Shown here piece after piece: positions 44,877 to 54,909 of a DNA stretch of 64,000 nucleotides (within the stretch, counting starts at the first letter, position 1; every line of letters begins with the position of its first letter). The stretch is from NCBI GenBank assembly GCA_004519485.1, contig CP038130.1, positions 1,054,001-1,118,000 of the forward strand, given 5' to 3'. Source of the stretch: Nannochloropsis oceanica (Eukaryota > Sar > Eustigmatophyceae > Eustigmatales > Monodopsidaceae). The notes under the pieces are model-generated. The model worked only from the letters and a program-made list of their open reading frames with translations. It was not told the origin of the DNA and did no database searches. The translations under genes and the position numbers were made by a program.

Positions 44877-46097
44877 CTATAACACAACATCGAAATTCTT
44901 CGCCCATGACGAAGACGCTTTCCTCTCCCGCCGTCCACCCGCTTTTCCTCCTCCTTTCCCTTCTCCTTCACTTCCCCGTATTCTCTCCACCTTTCCGTCT
45001 TCTGCCCGCAACACAAAATAAGCCACCTTGGGAGTCCACCGCTCTTCCATGATTCTAAACCCTATGTTTTCTGTCAACATTAAACGAAACTTGGCCGTCG
45101 TGATGTTTTTAGAGTGCGTCAGGCACGATGAAGGAAGCATGAGGAACAGGTGGCCGGTGTGTGGCTGGAGATAGGAGTGGCAGCGTCGGAGAAAGAGGCC
45201 ACGGGAAACAGGAGTGGGGAGAGAATTGATCACCATAGAGGAGACGATAACGTGGAAGGTAAGTGAGGGAGGAAGGGGGAGGGTGAAAAAATCTTGTTGT
45301 CGAATCCGGGCGTGGCGGGAGAGGAGGTCGATGGCGGTGGTCTCGAGAGCGGGGCAATCGAGGAGGGTGGTGGTGATGGCGCCAACCTCCAAGAGGCGGA
45401 GCTTTCTTTGACGGACGGGAGGGACGGAGGAAGAGGACGACGACGAGGAGGTGGAAGAAGGCTTGGGCGCGAGAACACCCATGGCTTGCAAGCGGGCGAG
45501 GACCCACTTGCTGGTGTTGTGGAAGGAGACGGAGAGTTGAGAGGCGGACTGGTAGGCGGCGCGGCCACCGAGAGCTTCTAGGTTACCTTCCAGCCTTTGA
45601 TATTTTTTAAAAAAGGGTTGTGATGTGTGACATGAAGTGAAGGGGAATGGTGAGCGGTTCAGGTCTTCTATATCAGGAAGATAAGCTAATAATGATTTGG
45701 GGAGAGCATGCAAGGCAGAGGCAAAGAGGCCAACTTTCCCGACTTCGTGGAATGGGAACTTACTTACTCCTTGCGGGTCGCCTCTTTTTCGGCTGGGGCC
45801 AAGCTGGCGTTCTCCTCGAGCACCGCAATAGCATCGTTCACTTTGTGGAATTGAGTCACGATTTTGCGGGCGCGTTTCCGGCCTGTTTTTGTGGATCGAG
45901 GTTCGTTGAGATGAGCCAGAGGCTGGTTGAGAGGATGGGGTTGGAGGGAGGGGTAGGTGGGAGTTTTTTGGGTGGACACACACAATACACAAATCATACA
46001 CAATGCGCCACGCCGCGGGATCTGGACTAGACAGGCCGCCCATAAACTGACTTTTAACGACCTCCACTACGGGTTGGGATTTGCGTTTCTTCCCCAT
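44877..46097 (-). CDS. BMT2/SAMTOR-like rRNA adenine N1-methyltransferase
   Basis: Three exons: 46097-46002, 45922-45768 and 45594-44877, 322 aa. The 2/3 junction (GA|GTAAGT, CAAAG|G) is clear; the end of exon 1 at a GTGTAT donor is less certain. It starts MGKKRKSQP. Exon 2 encodes the basic helix KTGRKRARKIVTQFHKVNDAI. Exon 3 has LEGNLEALGGRAAYQSAS, the SAM-binding LRLLEVGAI (motif I), TTAIDLLSRHARIRQQDFFTLPLP, the post-I/motif IV region with HVIVSSMVINSLP, and LFLMLPSSCLTHSKNIT. These match yeast Bmt2, which methylates A2142 of 25S rRNA, and the animal SAM sensor SAMTOR. A nucleolar rRNA methyltransferase is the likely role in an alga. The Lys/Gly-rich tail ends WAKNFDVVL. Confidence 0.78.
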   Translation of the reverse strand: MGKKRKSQPVVEVVKSQFMGGLSSPDPAAWRIVYDLCIVCVHPKNSHLPLPPTPSSQPASGSSQRTSIHKNRPETRPQNRDSIPQSERCYCGARGERQLGPSRKRGDPQGVSKFPFHEVGKVGLFASALHALPKSLLAYLPDIEDLNRSPFPFTSCHTSQPFFKKYQRLEGNLEALGGRAAYQSASQLSVSFHNTSKWVLARLQAMGVLAPKPSSTSSSSSSSSVPPVRQRKLRLLEVGAITTTLLDCPALETTAIDLLSRHARIRQQDFFTLPLPPSLTFHVIVSSMVINSLPTPVSRGLFLRRCHSYLQPHTGHLFLMLPSSCLTHSKNITTAKFRLMLTENIGFRIMEERWTPKVAYFVLRAEDGKVERIRGSEGEGKGGGKAGGRRERKASSSWAKNFDVVL

Positions 46098-46652
46098 GGC
46101 TACGGCTGGTAGTTGGATGCGTGATATCCTTTGCGACTGACCGTTGATGCAGGCTGCACCCCGCGGGCCACACTCGAACACGACCGCGGTGCCAGCCCTG
46201 TTAAGTCTGGCAGCGACTGTAGCTTGAACTGCTCCTGCGGCTGCTGACCATGTCCATGCTTGCTTTCTCTTGTGTGTGTGGTGGGTGTGGATGGGCAGAG
46301 TGAGAACAGAGCGGGCTCGTCGCAGCCCATCATCACGAAGCAGCACAAAAAGGAAGGGAAGTCTCTCAGTCCCCTTCGTCCAGGAGGACGAGTAAGGATG
46401 TATATTTCTGTAATCACGTGAGGTATTGCCCCATGCAGAATTAGCATGATAAGGTGCATCATGGAGACTTTCCTTCAGCCTTTTAGTTGAAGCTATATAA
46501 GCGTTGTCGGCCTACGATCGCCGCATCGCCGGGTCCGTCTCTCCCCCTTTCTGATGCGTCCACAGCACTTAATTTTACCAAGCTATAACACGACCTACAC
46601 GCAAACATGGAAAAAATAGACAAAGTGTGGGCCTGCACGTACGGACGCGGCC
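46098..46652. other. Intergenic, divergent promoter region
   Basis: 555 bp between divergent genes. A TATATAAG string at 46494-46501 is about 150 bp before the ATG of the right-hand gene. Confidence 0.5.
46494..46501 (+). promoter_or_regulatory. Possible TATA box of the AT-hook protein gene
   Basis: TATATAAG followed by GC-rich leader and CT-rich initiator-like sequence, 152 bp upstream of ATG 46653. Only position and sequence support it. Confidence 0.35.
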
Positions 46653-49074
46653 ATGGCGGTGAGCAGCGATGATGAGGAGAGCGATTACACCGACAGCTCT
46701 AGCGAGGACGACGGCGCAGTCCCTCCCCCAATACCACACCGATCACACCATCCAGGCAGAGCGGGTGGATTTCAACAAACCATGGTGATTGATTCGGACG
46801 ATGCAGGAGTAGGAGAGGGGGAAGGCGAAGAGGAGGAGGAGGAGGACGAGGAAGAAGAGGAAGAAGAGGAACGGGAAGAAGGGGGGGGAGGGGGGGAGGT
46901 GGACGATCAACGGATACGCCTGACGCGGCAATTGGGCAAACTCTTGCAGAAATTTATTGAGAGTGGGTCGCACGTCATGTTCTCCGTCCAATTGGAGGAA
47001 GCGTTCTCGCTGCACGTCGAGCGGGAGGTAGCAGCAGCAGCGACAGCAGCTGCAGCACAGACGAAGATGGGAAAGAAAGCAGCAGCAACAGCTAAGAGTT
47101 TCGTGGCCCTATATCGAGAAAAGGCCGCCGTATTAGTGTCACGCTTGAGGTTTAGCAGGAAGAAAAAGCTGGCGAAGCTGGTGAGGGGGAAGGAATGGGG
47201 GAAGATTGCAAGTAAGTACTCCAAGGTGGGGGGGAAGGAGGGAGGGAAGGAGGGAGGGAAGGAGGATGGTGCTGCTGAGGATGTAAAGAAAAAGACGAAA
47301 AAGGGGAATGCAGCAGTAGCAGGTGGAGGAGGAAGAGATACACCGTTGAAAAGAGGGAGGGGAAGGCCAAAGAGTGCCCCAGCAGGTGTAGCAGCAGCAG
47401 CAGAAGGAGGATCGTCATCAGCAGCAGCAGCAGCAGCAGCAGCAGGAGCAGGAGGAGAGGGGGGACGAGGAAGACGAGGTGGAAAGATGGAGCCGGGGAA
47501 AGGTGGAAAGACAAAGGTGGCTCATGGGGGGGAGGGGAAGAAGAGGAGGAAGGCTGGTAATGGCGTGGAAGGTAACAGCGAGGACGAGGAGCACAGGGAA
47601 GCGGGGGAGGGGGCAGTCGGACCACGGGCGAAGAAGACAAAGTGGGGTGCTGGCAGTGGAGGCAGAAAGGGTGCCAAGGCAGGAGCAGGAGCAGGAATAG
47701 TCGTCAGGCCTGAGAGCAGCAGCTCTACCGGAGGAGGAGGAGCGGGGGAAGGAGGAGGGGTGAAGGAGCCGCTCATTCCTTTAGCTCGTTCTGCCAAAAT
47801 GCTCCCACTTCCCACTAAGCCGGCCGCTCCTGCTGCTGCTCCTGCTACTGCTACTGCCGCTATTGGAGCGGTGGATAGGAAGGGGATGGGCAGCAGGGGA
47901 GGCGGCAACAGCAGCACCAGTTTGTCGTCCATGGCAGGAGAAGGAGGAGGAGGAGGAGGAGGAGGAGGAGGAGGAGGAGGAGGAGGAGGAGGAGGAGGAG
48001 GAGGAGGAGGAGGAGGAGGAGGAGGAGGAGGAGGAGGAGGAGGAGGAGGAGGAGGAGGAGGAGGAGGAGGAGGAGGAGGAGGAGGAGGAGGAGGAGGAGG
48101 AGGAGGAGGAGGAGGAGGAGGAGGAGGAGGAGGAGGAGGAGGAGGAGGAGGAGGAGGAGGAGGAGGAGGAGGAGGAGGAGGAGGAGGAGGAGGAGGAGGA
48201 GGAGGAGGAGGAGGAGGAGGAGGAGGAGGAGGAGGAGGAGGAGGAGGCCGGAGGAGGAGGAGGAGGAGGAGGAGGAGGAGGAGGAGGAGGAGCTCACAGT
48301 AACGGTGGCGCCGGTGGTACTCCCCGCCACCCTCCGTTCTACTCCTCCACCTCCACCACCACCACACATCACCTTAAGAGTAGCACGTCTTCCTCCTCCC
48401 CTATTCCTCCCCCTCCTCGGCGTCAACACGAAACGGCTCGCGAACGCCAAGACAGGCACAAGGCTCGTCTAGCGGCCAAGGAGGAGGAGAGGAGAAAACA
48501 ACTCCAGATTAGACGAGAGGCAGAACGGCGAATGCATTCAAATTTAAAACCCACGGTTATTTTTGACGGTACTTTGGAAGCGTTGCTCAGGCTGAGGGAT
48601 GGGGAGGGAGGGGTTGGCGGGCTGAAAGGGTTGGACGAGTGGGGGACCTTTAGGATAATGAGCCAAGAGGAGAGGAGAGGCGAGGGAAAGAGGAGAGATG
48701 GAAGGAGGACGGAAGCGAGGAGGGAGGCAGCGGGGCGGCTGAGTGGTGGAGGGGGTATTACTCCAGCTAGAAGAGGTCGAGAACGAGGAGCTACCAGCGA
48801 TGGGAGTAACACGACGCATTGTGCAGCGACTCCGCCTGTTTCTCGTGCTGCAGCAGTGGCACCACCACCTTCTCGCCCTCCTCCTCCTCCTTCTCCTCCG
48901 CCTCCTCCTCCTCCTCCTCCTCCTCCTCCTCCTCCTCCTCCTCCTCCTTCTTCTTCTTCTTCTTCTTCTCCTCCTCCTCCTCCTCCTCCTCCTGCCCCTT
49001 TTGTTTCTTCATATTTTTCTTCTACTTCGCGGCCATCCTCGTCTTTGCCTTCATATTCGGGGGCTCGCCATTGA
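46653..49074 (+). CDS. Acidic, AT-hook low-complexity nuclear protein of unknown function
   Basis: Starts MAVSSDDEESDYTDSSSEDDG, then a long Glu run. An ordered basic segment follows (about residues 85-190, RQLGKLLQKFIESGSHVMF, LEEAFSLHVE, LVSRLRFSRKKKLAKLVRGKEWGKI), then an AT-hook KRGRGRPKS. A poly-Gly tract is encoded by about 115 GGA units. The frame before the tract reads Gly and continues to an early stop at 48302, whereas the frame encoding GAHSNGGAGG, a coiled Lys/Arg/Glu helix (ARERQDRHKARLAAKEEERRKQ) and VIFDGTLEALLRLRDG is offset by one base. Deleting one C of the CC at 48248-48249 would join them exactly, giving about 806 aa. I therefore read this as one gene with a repeat-associated sequence error. 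It is probably a chromatin protein; no family recognised. The C-terminus is Pro/Ser-rich. Confidence 0.6.
47944..48292 (+). repeat. (GGA)n microsatellite, about 115 units
   Basis: Nearly perfect over some 349 bp, with one interruption GGCCGG at 48246-48251. Purine-only on the + strand; length may be misassembled. Confidence 0.95.
48877..48993 (+). repeat. (CCT)n/(CTT)n microsatellite, opposite strand sense
   Basis: Pyrimidine-only trinucleotide tract encoding Pro and Ser, about 585 bp after the GGA tract and complementary to it, so the two form an inverted pair. Confidence 0.9.
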
Positions 49075-49432
49075 GGGAGGGAGGGAGGGAGGGAGGGAAG
49101 TAAGTGGTGTGTGTATGATTGCGTGTAATATTGAGAGACTTGATTGACAAGGGTGCGAAATAAGGCCCGTAAAAAGAATATTGTAGTGCTTGTGGTACGC
49201 ACGCCCGGAGTAGGGGAGCCATGAGAAGATTGTGCAAGGCAGATTAAGAAGATGAAAAGTTGGCGTTTATGGGTAGATCTGGATGACAAATAACGTACAG
49301 TGACCGAGAAGCAACAGGTAAGGTACAACATGCAATAGAACATTATGAGAGCATGAACGATCCCTGGTATTAGAGACGCATTCTCTGCTTTCTCGAGCGC
49401 TTTGCAAGTTTTAAAAGCCTTGATCTTTCGCT
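49075..49432. other. Intergenic, convergent 3' ends
   Basis: Starts with a short (GGGA)n repeat (49073-49098). No gene supported. Confidence 0.55.
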
Positions 49433-50509
49433 TCATTTCTCTACCCTTATCTGCTCCCCTCCTTCCCTTCCCCCCCCCCCCCTCCGTCCTCTATCCCCCC
49501 CCCCCCGTTCTTCTCCTCCTCCTCCTCTTCCTCCTCCTCCACCACCCTCCACCTTCAAGTCCTTCATCAATCGTTCCATCTCCCTGTTTTTCATCTCCTC
49601 CTGTTCCCCTTCCCTCTTCTCCTTCCTCTCAACCAAGTCAGGCAAATATTCCCTCTCAAACTCCCTCGCCGCCTCATCCACGGCCTCGAAAAAATCACTC
49701 ACACCCTCTCCACTCGCTGCCGACACGCCCACATTCCTGAGTGTCTTATAGAATTCATCTAACACTAATGACATGGACCGAATCAACGTGCTCGAGTACC
49801 CCATGTCATCCCCTTGCCTATCCAAGCCCTCCTGAAATTTCTCAAAATCTCCCATCCATTCCTGTGCGAAGGCATGTGACAGAATATCGATCTTATTGAA
49901 AGTCAACACAATCGGCAACCGCGTCTTATACAAGATAGAACAGGCATAGAGCATGTTACTCATAAAGGTGGTCGGGGAGGCTGTGCGAGGCGTATCAACA
50001 ATGTAAATTAAGATGGTTGGGAAGGATGTAGCGAGTGCCTCAGTAATGATTGCACCGGAGGCTGACCAAGTGAAAACCTCGATTTGCCCGGGGGTGTCCA
50101 CGAGGACATATTCCAATTCAGGAGCTCGTTTTTCCAGGATAGTAAGCACTTGATCAAAGCGGGTGGCGAAGAGGTTGAGGGATGTCATGATGGCTCCATT
50201 AGGCCCGAGTTCGTACTGGTTCATCACTTCCTTGTAGTTGACCGTGTCACGGATGTCGATATTGGCTGCGAACGGGACGGACTTGACGGCCGGATCGAGG
50301 TTCACATAGTAGCTTTTGGTACCATTGGCGTTGAGATGCAGATTGAGGCGCTGGACCAGGGTTGTCTTGCCGCTGCCCGCCATGCCCATGAAGAGGAGGA
50401 CGATGGGTTTCTTGCGGAAGGCGGGCAGGGTGGATGCTGTGTCGTTCCCTGGCACTGACACTGATATCGGTACGTGCAGTGGTGGTGATACCTGATCGGT
50501 GCTGCTCAT
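49433..50509 (-). CDS. GPN1: GPN-loop GTPase 1 (RNA polymerase II assembly/import factor)
   Basis: Single exon, 358 aa. P-loop GMAGSGKTT (42-50), VNLDPAV switch region, the family-defining Gly-Pro-Asn loop in [16 protein letters not shown] (about 105-120), [10 protein letters not shown] (G3), TFNKIDIL (G4) and SAASGEGV (G5). GPN1 (Npa3/XAB1) pairs with GPN3 and helps assemble and import RNA polymerase II. The last about 90 residues are Glu/Lys coiled coil followed by Gly/Arg repeats from (CCT)n-like DNA and end IRVEK. It starts 505 bp from SBDS in divergent orientation. Confidence 0.96.
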   Translation of the reverse strand: MSSTDQVSPPLHVPISVSVPGNDTASTLPAFRKKPIVLLFMGMAGSGKTTLVQRLNLHLNANGTKSYYVNLDPAVKSVPFAANIDIRDTVNYKEVMNQYELGPNGAIMTSLNLFATRFDQVLTILEKRAPELEYVLVDTPGQIEVFTWSASGAIITEALATSFPTILIYIVDTPRTASPTTFMSNMLYACSILYKTRLPIVLTFNKIDILSHAFAQEWMGDFEKFQEGLDRQGDDMGYSSTLIRSMSLVLDEFYKTLRNVGVSAASGEGVSDFFEAVDEAAREFEREYLPDLVERKEKREGEQEEMKNREMERLMKDLKVEGGGGGGRGGGGEERGGGDRGRRGGGGREGGEQIRVEK

Positions 50510-51013
50510 GCTTGACTGTGTAGTGGGTGGTGCGCAGGATGAGGGGGTTGGGGAAGAGATGATGAGGAGGTCGAAGCAGTATCATGCGAGATTGTGTATC
50601 GTCCAGACGACCGCCTGTGCGGAATCCAAGACCACGACCGGTACCAGCATAAGGATGATAAGAAGAAGATGGTCGATATGGTAGCTGTTTTTGCTTTCAA
50701 TGAAGGTGTTGGTTGGAATAATCGTGATACTGTAGGTGGGGGTGGGAGGTTTTGGTATTTTGTTTGTCTGGTCTCCTCTGGTTGTAGCTGAGTCCACATC
50801 AATGTCGACACCTGGAGGACATGAAGTAGAGGAAGGTGAAGGAGAATGTGGCTTGTGTCTGTGCCTCTGAGGGGGTCCAAAAGAAGACAGAAAAAGCATT
50901 CCCACTCAATCAGTCATCGTGACCTCTCCTCACGCATTCACCACCCACCCCATCACCCATCACACTCTACACATAGCCCCACAAAACACACACACACGTC
51001 CACTCCTCCAGAC
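50510..51013. other. Intergenic, divergent promoter region (GPN1 / SBDS)
   Basis: 504 bp; a CAC-rich leader precedes the SBDS ATG. No other feature seen. Confidence 0.5.
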
Positions 51014-52393
51014 ATGTCACGGCGCATCGGTCAGCCAGTTAACCAGGTACGGCTGACAAACGTGGCCATGGTCCGGATGCACAAGGGGGGAAAACGCTTC
51101 GAAATTGCCTGCTACCGCAATAAGGTCTTGAGCTGGCGGCAGGGTGTAGAGACGGACATTGACGAGGTGCTCCAAACGCACGCCATCTTTCTGAATGTGT
51201 CCAAGGGCGTGCTTGCTAGCAGCAAGGACTTGATGGATTGCTTTGGCCAGGATAATGTGGAGGCGTTGCTGCGGCAAATCTTGGAAAAGGGGGAGTACCA
51301 TCCCTCGGACAAGGAGCGGGAAGCCATGCTTGAAAGCACGTACAGGGACATTGCCACCATTGTGGCCGAGAAAAGCGTAAATCCCGCGTCAAACCGGCCA
51401 TATACCGTCAAAATGATTTTGAGTGGGATGAAGGAGATCCATTTTGCGGTCAACCCCACGCGAAATGCGAAGCAGCAAGCCTTGGAGGTCATCAAGAAGC
51501 TGCGAGACGTAATGCCCCTCGACCGGGCCAAGATGCATTTACGAGCAGTCTGCCCCACTGCTGAGGACCTTGCAGAGGTGGTAGCTGGGCTGCGGAAGAT
51601 GGGAATCGATACAGCTGCGGCTGAAGCGGCAGGGACGAGGCAGGAGATGGATTTATTGGTTGACCCGGGGGTGTTTCGAAGTGTGGATGAGCTGGTGCGA
51701 GGGGCGGCGAGAGGATCGTTGCAAGTGTTGGAGCTGAATGTGCAACAGGAAGGAGAGGCGGATGTGGATTTTGAGATTGCGAGGAAGGAGATGATGAAGA
51801 GGCATCAGCAGGAGGAGATAGCGGCCAAGGCGGTCAAAGCAGTGGAAGCGCGGGATGACGTGCAGGAGGAGAGTGGAATGGAGAAGGAGGAGGATAAGGA
51901 CGTACTGGAAGAGGGCGAAAAAGATGAGTGGAATGCATCGGGAGGTGGTGGGCGCGGGGATGCACGGGAGGAGGAGGGGGAGGGGAAGAATGCGAAGAAC
52001 AAGGGCAATAAAACATCCAAGGCGGGCAAGCGGCGGGAGAAAGAGCGTCTGAAAGAGCGGGAGGTGCGGAAGCAGCAAGATGCCGAGCGCCGACAGCAGC
52101 GAGAGAATGGAGACTCGACAGCTTCCCTTGTTTCCACAACAATATCTAACACCTCTGGAGGTAGAGAAAAGATGGTGTTGACATGGCAGAAAAAAAGCGC
52201 TGGGGGAACGCGCCTAGCGTGCAACACATGCCGGGTTGACTTCGATGATGCCAAGGGCTATCGGGAACATTACCGCACAGACTGGCACCGGTACAATCTG
52301 AAGCTTAAGGAAAAGGGAGGCGGACCCGTAGGGGAAAAGGAGTTTGAGATTGTGGATGCGGATGAAATGTTCTTCCAGGACCGGGGCGTATAA
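51014..52393 (+). CDS. SBDS: SBDS ribosome maturation factor with C-terminal C2H2 finger
   Basis: Single exon, 459 aa. Residues 1-100 are the FYSH domain (NQVRLTNVAMVRMHKGGKRFEIACYRNKVLSWR, VFLNVSKGVLAS-like IFLNVSKGVLAS). Domain II (LEKGEYHPSDKEREAML, IVAEKSVNPASNRPYTVKMI) and domain III (IHFAVNPTRNAKQQALEVIKKL) follow to about residue 250. SBDS works with EFL1 to release eIF6 from the 60S subunit. A charged Glu/Lys/Arg linker with KRREKERLKEREVRKQQDAERRQQ leads to a U1-type finger at about 400-428 (LACNTCRVDFDDAKGYREHYRTDWHRYN). The extra finger is absent from the 250-aa animal protein, but C-terminal extensions occur in plants and protists. The ATG is the first in frame. Confidence 0.95.
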   Translation: MSRRIGQPVNQVRLTNVAMVRMHKGGKRFEIACYRNKVLSWRQGVETDIDEVLQTHAIFLNVSKGVLASSKDLMDCFGQDNVEALLRQILEKGEYHPSDKEREAMLESTYRDIATIVAEKSVNPASNRPYTVKMILSGMKEIHFAVNPTRNAKQQALEVIKKLRDVMPLDRAKMHLRAVCPTAEDLAEVVAGLRKMGIDTAAAEAAGTRQEMDLLVDPGVFRSVDELVRGAARGSLQVLELNVQQEGEADVDFEIARKEMMKRHQQEEIAAKAVKAVEARDDVQEESGMEKEEDKDVLEEGEKDEWNASGGGGRGDAREEEGEGKNAKNKGNKTSKAGKRREKERLKEREVRKQQDAERRQQRENGDSTASLVSTTISNTSGGREKMVLTWQKKSAGGTRLACNTCRVDFDDAKGYREHYRTDWHRYNLKLKEKGGGPVGEKEFEIVDADEMFFQDRGV

Positions 52394-52544
52394 GTAAGCA
52401 AAACAAAGGTAGTATAGCCTATTTTTTTGGGGGAAATGTAGAAATAGAACAAAGTAAATAGCTCAAGCTACATACCTGCTCATTTACGAATGTATTATTT
52501 GGTGTAGCCCTTTCCTTACCCGCGCCTTCTGTAAATTCTTCTTT

Positions 52545-54113
52545 TCAAGCAAGTAAAGTCGCGATCCCCGTTGTCGGGTCACATTCAAATACATCGATTC
52601 GTGGATAAATATCACCCATGACGCCCCGTATGAAACTCCCGTCCCCACACGCCGTCTTTTCAACGGCGTGACATGCTTTGTCAACATCTTTCAAAGACCT
52701 CCCACCTGCCGCCGGCGTTGGCAAAAGCTCGCGATACACAATCGAGGGCATGCGTGTGGGTCCTAGGCCATAGTCGTAAGCGTCGTCCCAAGCCAGGAAC
52801 AATTGTGTGTCGGCATCATATAAATTACAAGCCAATGCCACCTTTTGATCTATGGAAAATATAATAGAGTACGTTCGATCATGTTCTGCCCAGCCCGGTA
52901 CTTCTGAATAGAAACGCTCGATATCGTGGTCTTCAACTTCTTGGTAGGTCGGGGACGGGAAAAGCATGTCAATGGTGCTAATAGAGATATAGCGAGCATC
53001 ATAAAGTTCGGATTGAGCCACGCGCGGTAATCTTTCACCGCTATATAGGCCCTGGGGAACACGCGGGAGCTTCCCTTGCATGCGGATCACCATATTCGGC
53101 CCCATCTTGGCTTCTTGTGCGCACCAATACAGATATCTCGTATCGTAGTTCGTATAGCTAGTAATGCTGGCCGCATAGCCCTGCTCCAGGCCAGCGCCGA
53201 ATAGAATCATGGATGGAAACACATCGTCCGATAGTTGCGCCATTGGACACGAGGCGGCTGTGGCAGGAAAATGCTTTAATACGGGGTACAAATCCGTAAA
53301 AGTGGCCTGAAACAAAGCTGAGCCGAAGTCAGTGCAAGCCGGGACCTCTGTCCATCGGCCGTCATGTGTTCGATGCTCCACCACCGCTGGGTCGGTAAAG
53401 CCCCAAAACTGTTGCTTGGGAGTCCATGCCCCTTCGTCTCCCCGAGCTGCGTATACGTCTGCGTCGTACATCCGATAGATGATTGTCACGGGCTCTTTCT
53501 CTTCTAAGTGATTCCCGGGCCGCTTGACCTGCAATTCATTGGGCAGCCCTTGATTGCCGTGCGCCGTTAAGTAGATGTCAAACGTTCCGCGGTGAGCAGG
53601 AGAGGCGCTCAGATCGTTGTAAGGGTTTTTGCCCGTCGCAGGTCGAATGTCGCGGTCCAGCATGGACGCAATGGCCTTTCCGTTGCTAAACTCATAGCTC
53701 TGAATGGAAAAGTACCGCGCGGCAGGAAAACGCCCCTTGATCCGATAAACATCGGAGTCGTGGAAGTCCCAAATGACTAGAGTGTGGTAAAATGCATTCA
53801 AGTCCAGTAGGCCAAAGCTCGAAGCACTCGGCTCCGTCGCCACCTGCCAGGCACATCTGGGCCACTTGGAGCCACCTTTGCCGCGGTCCGGGGGCAGTGG
53901 AGCGAGGAAAGGGTACATCTTATCCAAGAACTGGTAAAGTTTGCTGGGATGTGGCACCAAGGCCGTCGCACCCGCAAAGTGGGGCTCGTTGGATGGCGGC
54001 GTGGCAAAATTGGTGGCCTCGAAAAGGACGTCGCTGGCGCTTGTGGAAGTGGGTATGAGGGCGAGGAGCAAGGGAGCGAGGTGCAGAATACGAGACAAAG
54101 CCTGCGGCTGCAT
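52545..54113 (-). CDS. Secreted protein of unknown function (weak DUF1214-like features)
   Basis: Single exon, 522 aa. Signal peptide MQPQALSRILHLAPLLLALI ending near STSASD, with no further membrane span. The mature protein has several Trp/Tyr-rich beta-type stretches: HTLVIWDFHDSDVYRIKGRFPAARYFSIQSYEF, GTFDIYLTAHGNQG, TIIYRMYDADVYAARG. The phrase ARYFSIQSYEFSNG resembles the substrate-facing strand of DUF1214/DUF1254 proteins, but I am not confident. Cys residues in the second half (PACTDFG, AASCPM, YWCAQE, KACHAVEKTACGDG, DVFECD) could form disulfides. A role at the cell surface, in a vacuole or in the cell wall is possible. The 3' end is 152 bp from the convergent SBDS stop. Confidence 0.7.
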   Translation of the reverse strand: MQPQALSRILHLAPLLLALIPTSTSASDVLFEATNFATPPSNEPHFAGATALVPHPSKLYQFLDKMYPFLAPLPPDRGKGGSKWPRCAWQVATEPSASSFGLLDLNAFYHTLVIWDFHDSDVYRIKGRFPAARYFSIQSYEFSNGKAIASMLDRDIRPATGKNPYNDLSASPAHRGTFDIYLTAHGNQGLPNELQVKRPGNHLEEKEPVTIIYRMYDADVYAARGDEGAWTPKQQFWGFTDPAVVEHRTHDGRWTEVPACTDFGSALFQATFTDLYPVLKHFPATAASCPMAQLSDDVFPSMILFGAGLEQGYAASITSYTNYDTRYLYWCAQEAKMGPNMVIRMQGKLPRVPQGLYSGERLPRVAQSELYDARYISISTIDMLFPSPTYQEVEDHDIERFYSEVPGWAEHDRTYSIIFSIDQKVALACNLYDADTQLFLAWDDAYDYGLGPTRMPSIVYRELLPTPAAGGRSLKDVDKACHAVEKTACGDGSFIRGVMGDIYPRIDVFECDPTTGIATLLA

Positions 54114-54909
54114 TTTGGACCTTTTCTTGGGTATGATATGGGCGATATGTGTGAGAATAGTACAATATTAACGCGACAACTTGCACTCCACAGTGTGAGC
54201 TGGGCTCTTTTTGAGGTAAATGGGCCATTTGGCCGACCTCCCCATATATCAGGTTTGACCAAAGGAGCCTATTGTCAGTATATGAGCAAGGCACTCACAA
54301 ATTATGACTAAATGCAACTGGCTTCGAATTGATGCTTTCTTTGTCATTAGCGTTGCTGTCGTCGTGTGCTGGACTCCACACAAAGCACCAGGACTAGAGC
54401 ACGTCGTGCGGCGTTCGCGATATGGGACGGCGATTGATGGGCGAAAGACCAACTCTCTGACTGGGCTGGCTTTGAAAATTTGCCCACACCCACCACAGAC
54501 TGTCCGCTCGAGTGAATAAAGGTTGTCCGGCCACATACAAAGCGTTCCTTTGCATCCTATGTCTCTCACAACGTGCCCGATCTACCGTGTGCCTGGGCCC
54601 CGCTTTTTTATCGCTCAAGAAGTCAGTATGTGCTGCAACGTAGAAGGGGGTGACCCCTTCTCTAGGAAGCAGTAGGGCGGAGCTCTTGCACGTGCCTCAC
54701 TTCACCAACCGTAAGAGCACACCAGAGCGATTACTGAGGATGAGAAAAAGAAGGCCTGATATGACTCGTGCCCTCACATCGCATTATCAGCACGCCAGTA
54801 AGCACTGGGTCATATGGCAAAAACAACTGTGATGCAGCTCCCTCAAAGTTCTTCTTTGTTTCGTCTGACCCTCCCCACAGGGATACACACCGAAAGCAAA
54901 CCGTGGAAG
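54114..54909. other. Intergenic, divergent promoter region
   Basis: 796 bp between the secreted protein and lipocalin genes. No supported gene or repeat. Confidence 0.5.

Noticed and set aside
47522-48459. Long minus-strand frames of poly-Pro or poly-Leu
   Set aside because: They are antisense readings of the GGA microsatellite; the plus strand has ordered segments on both sides.
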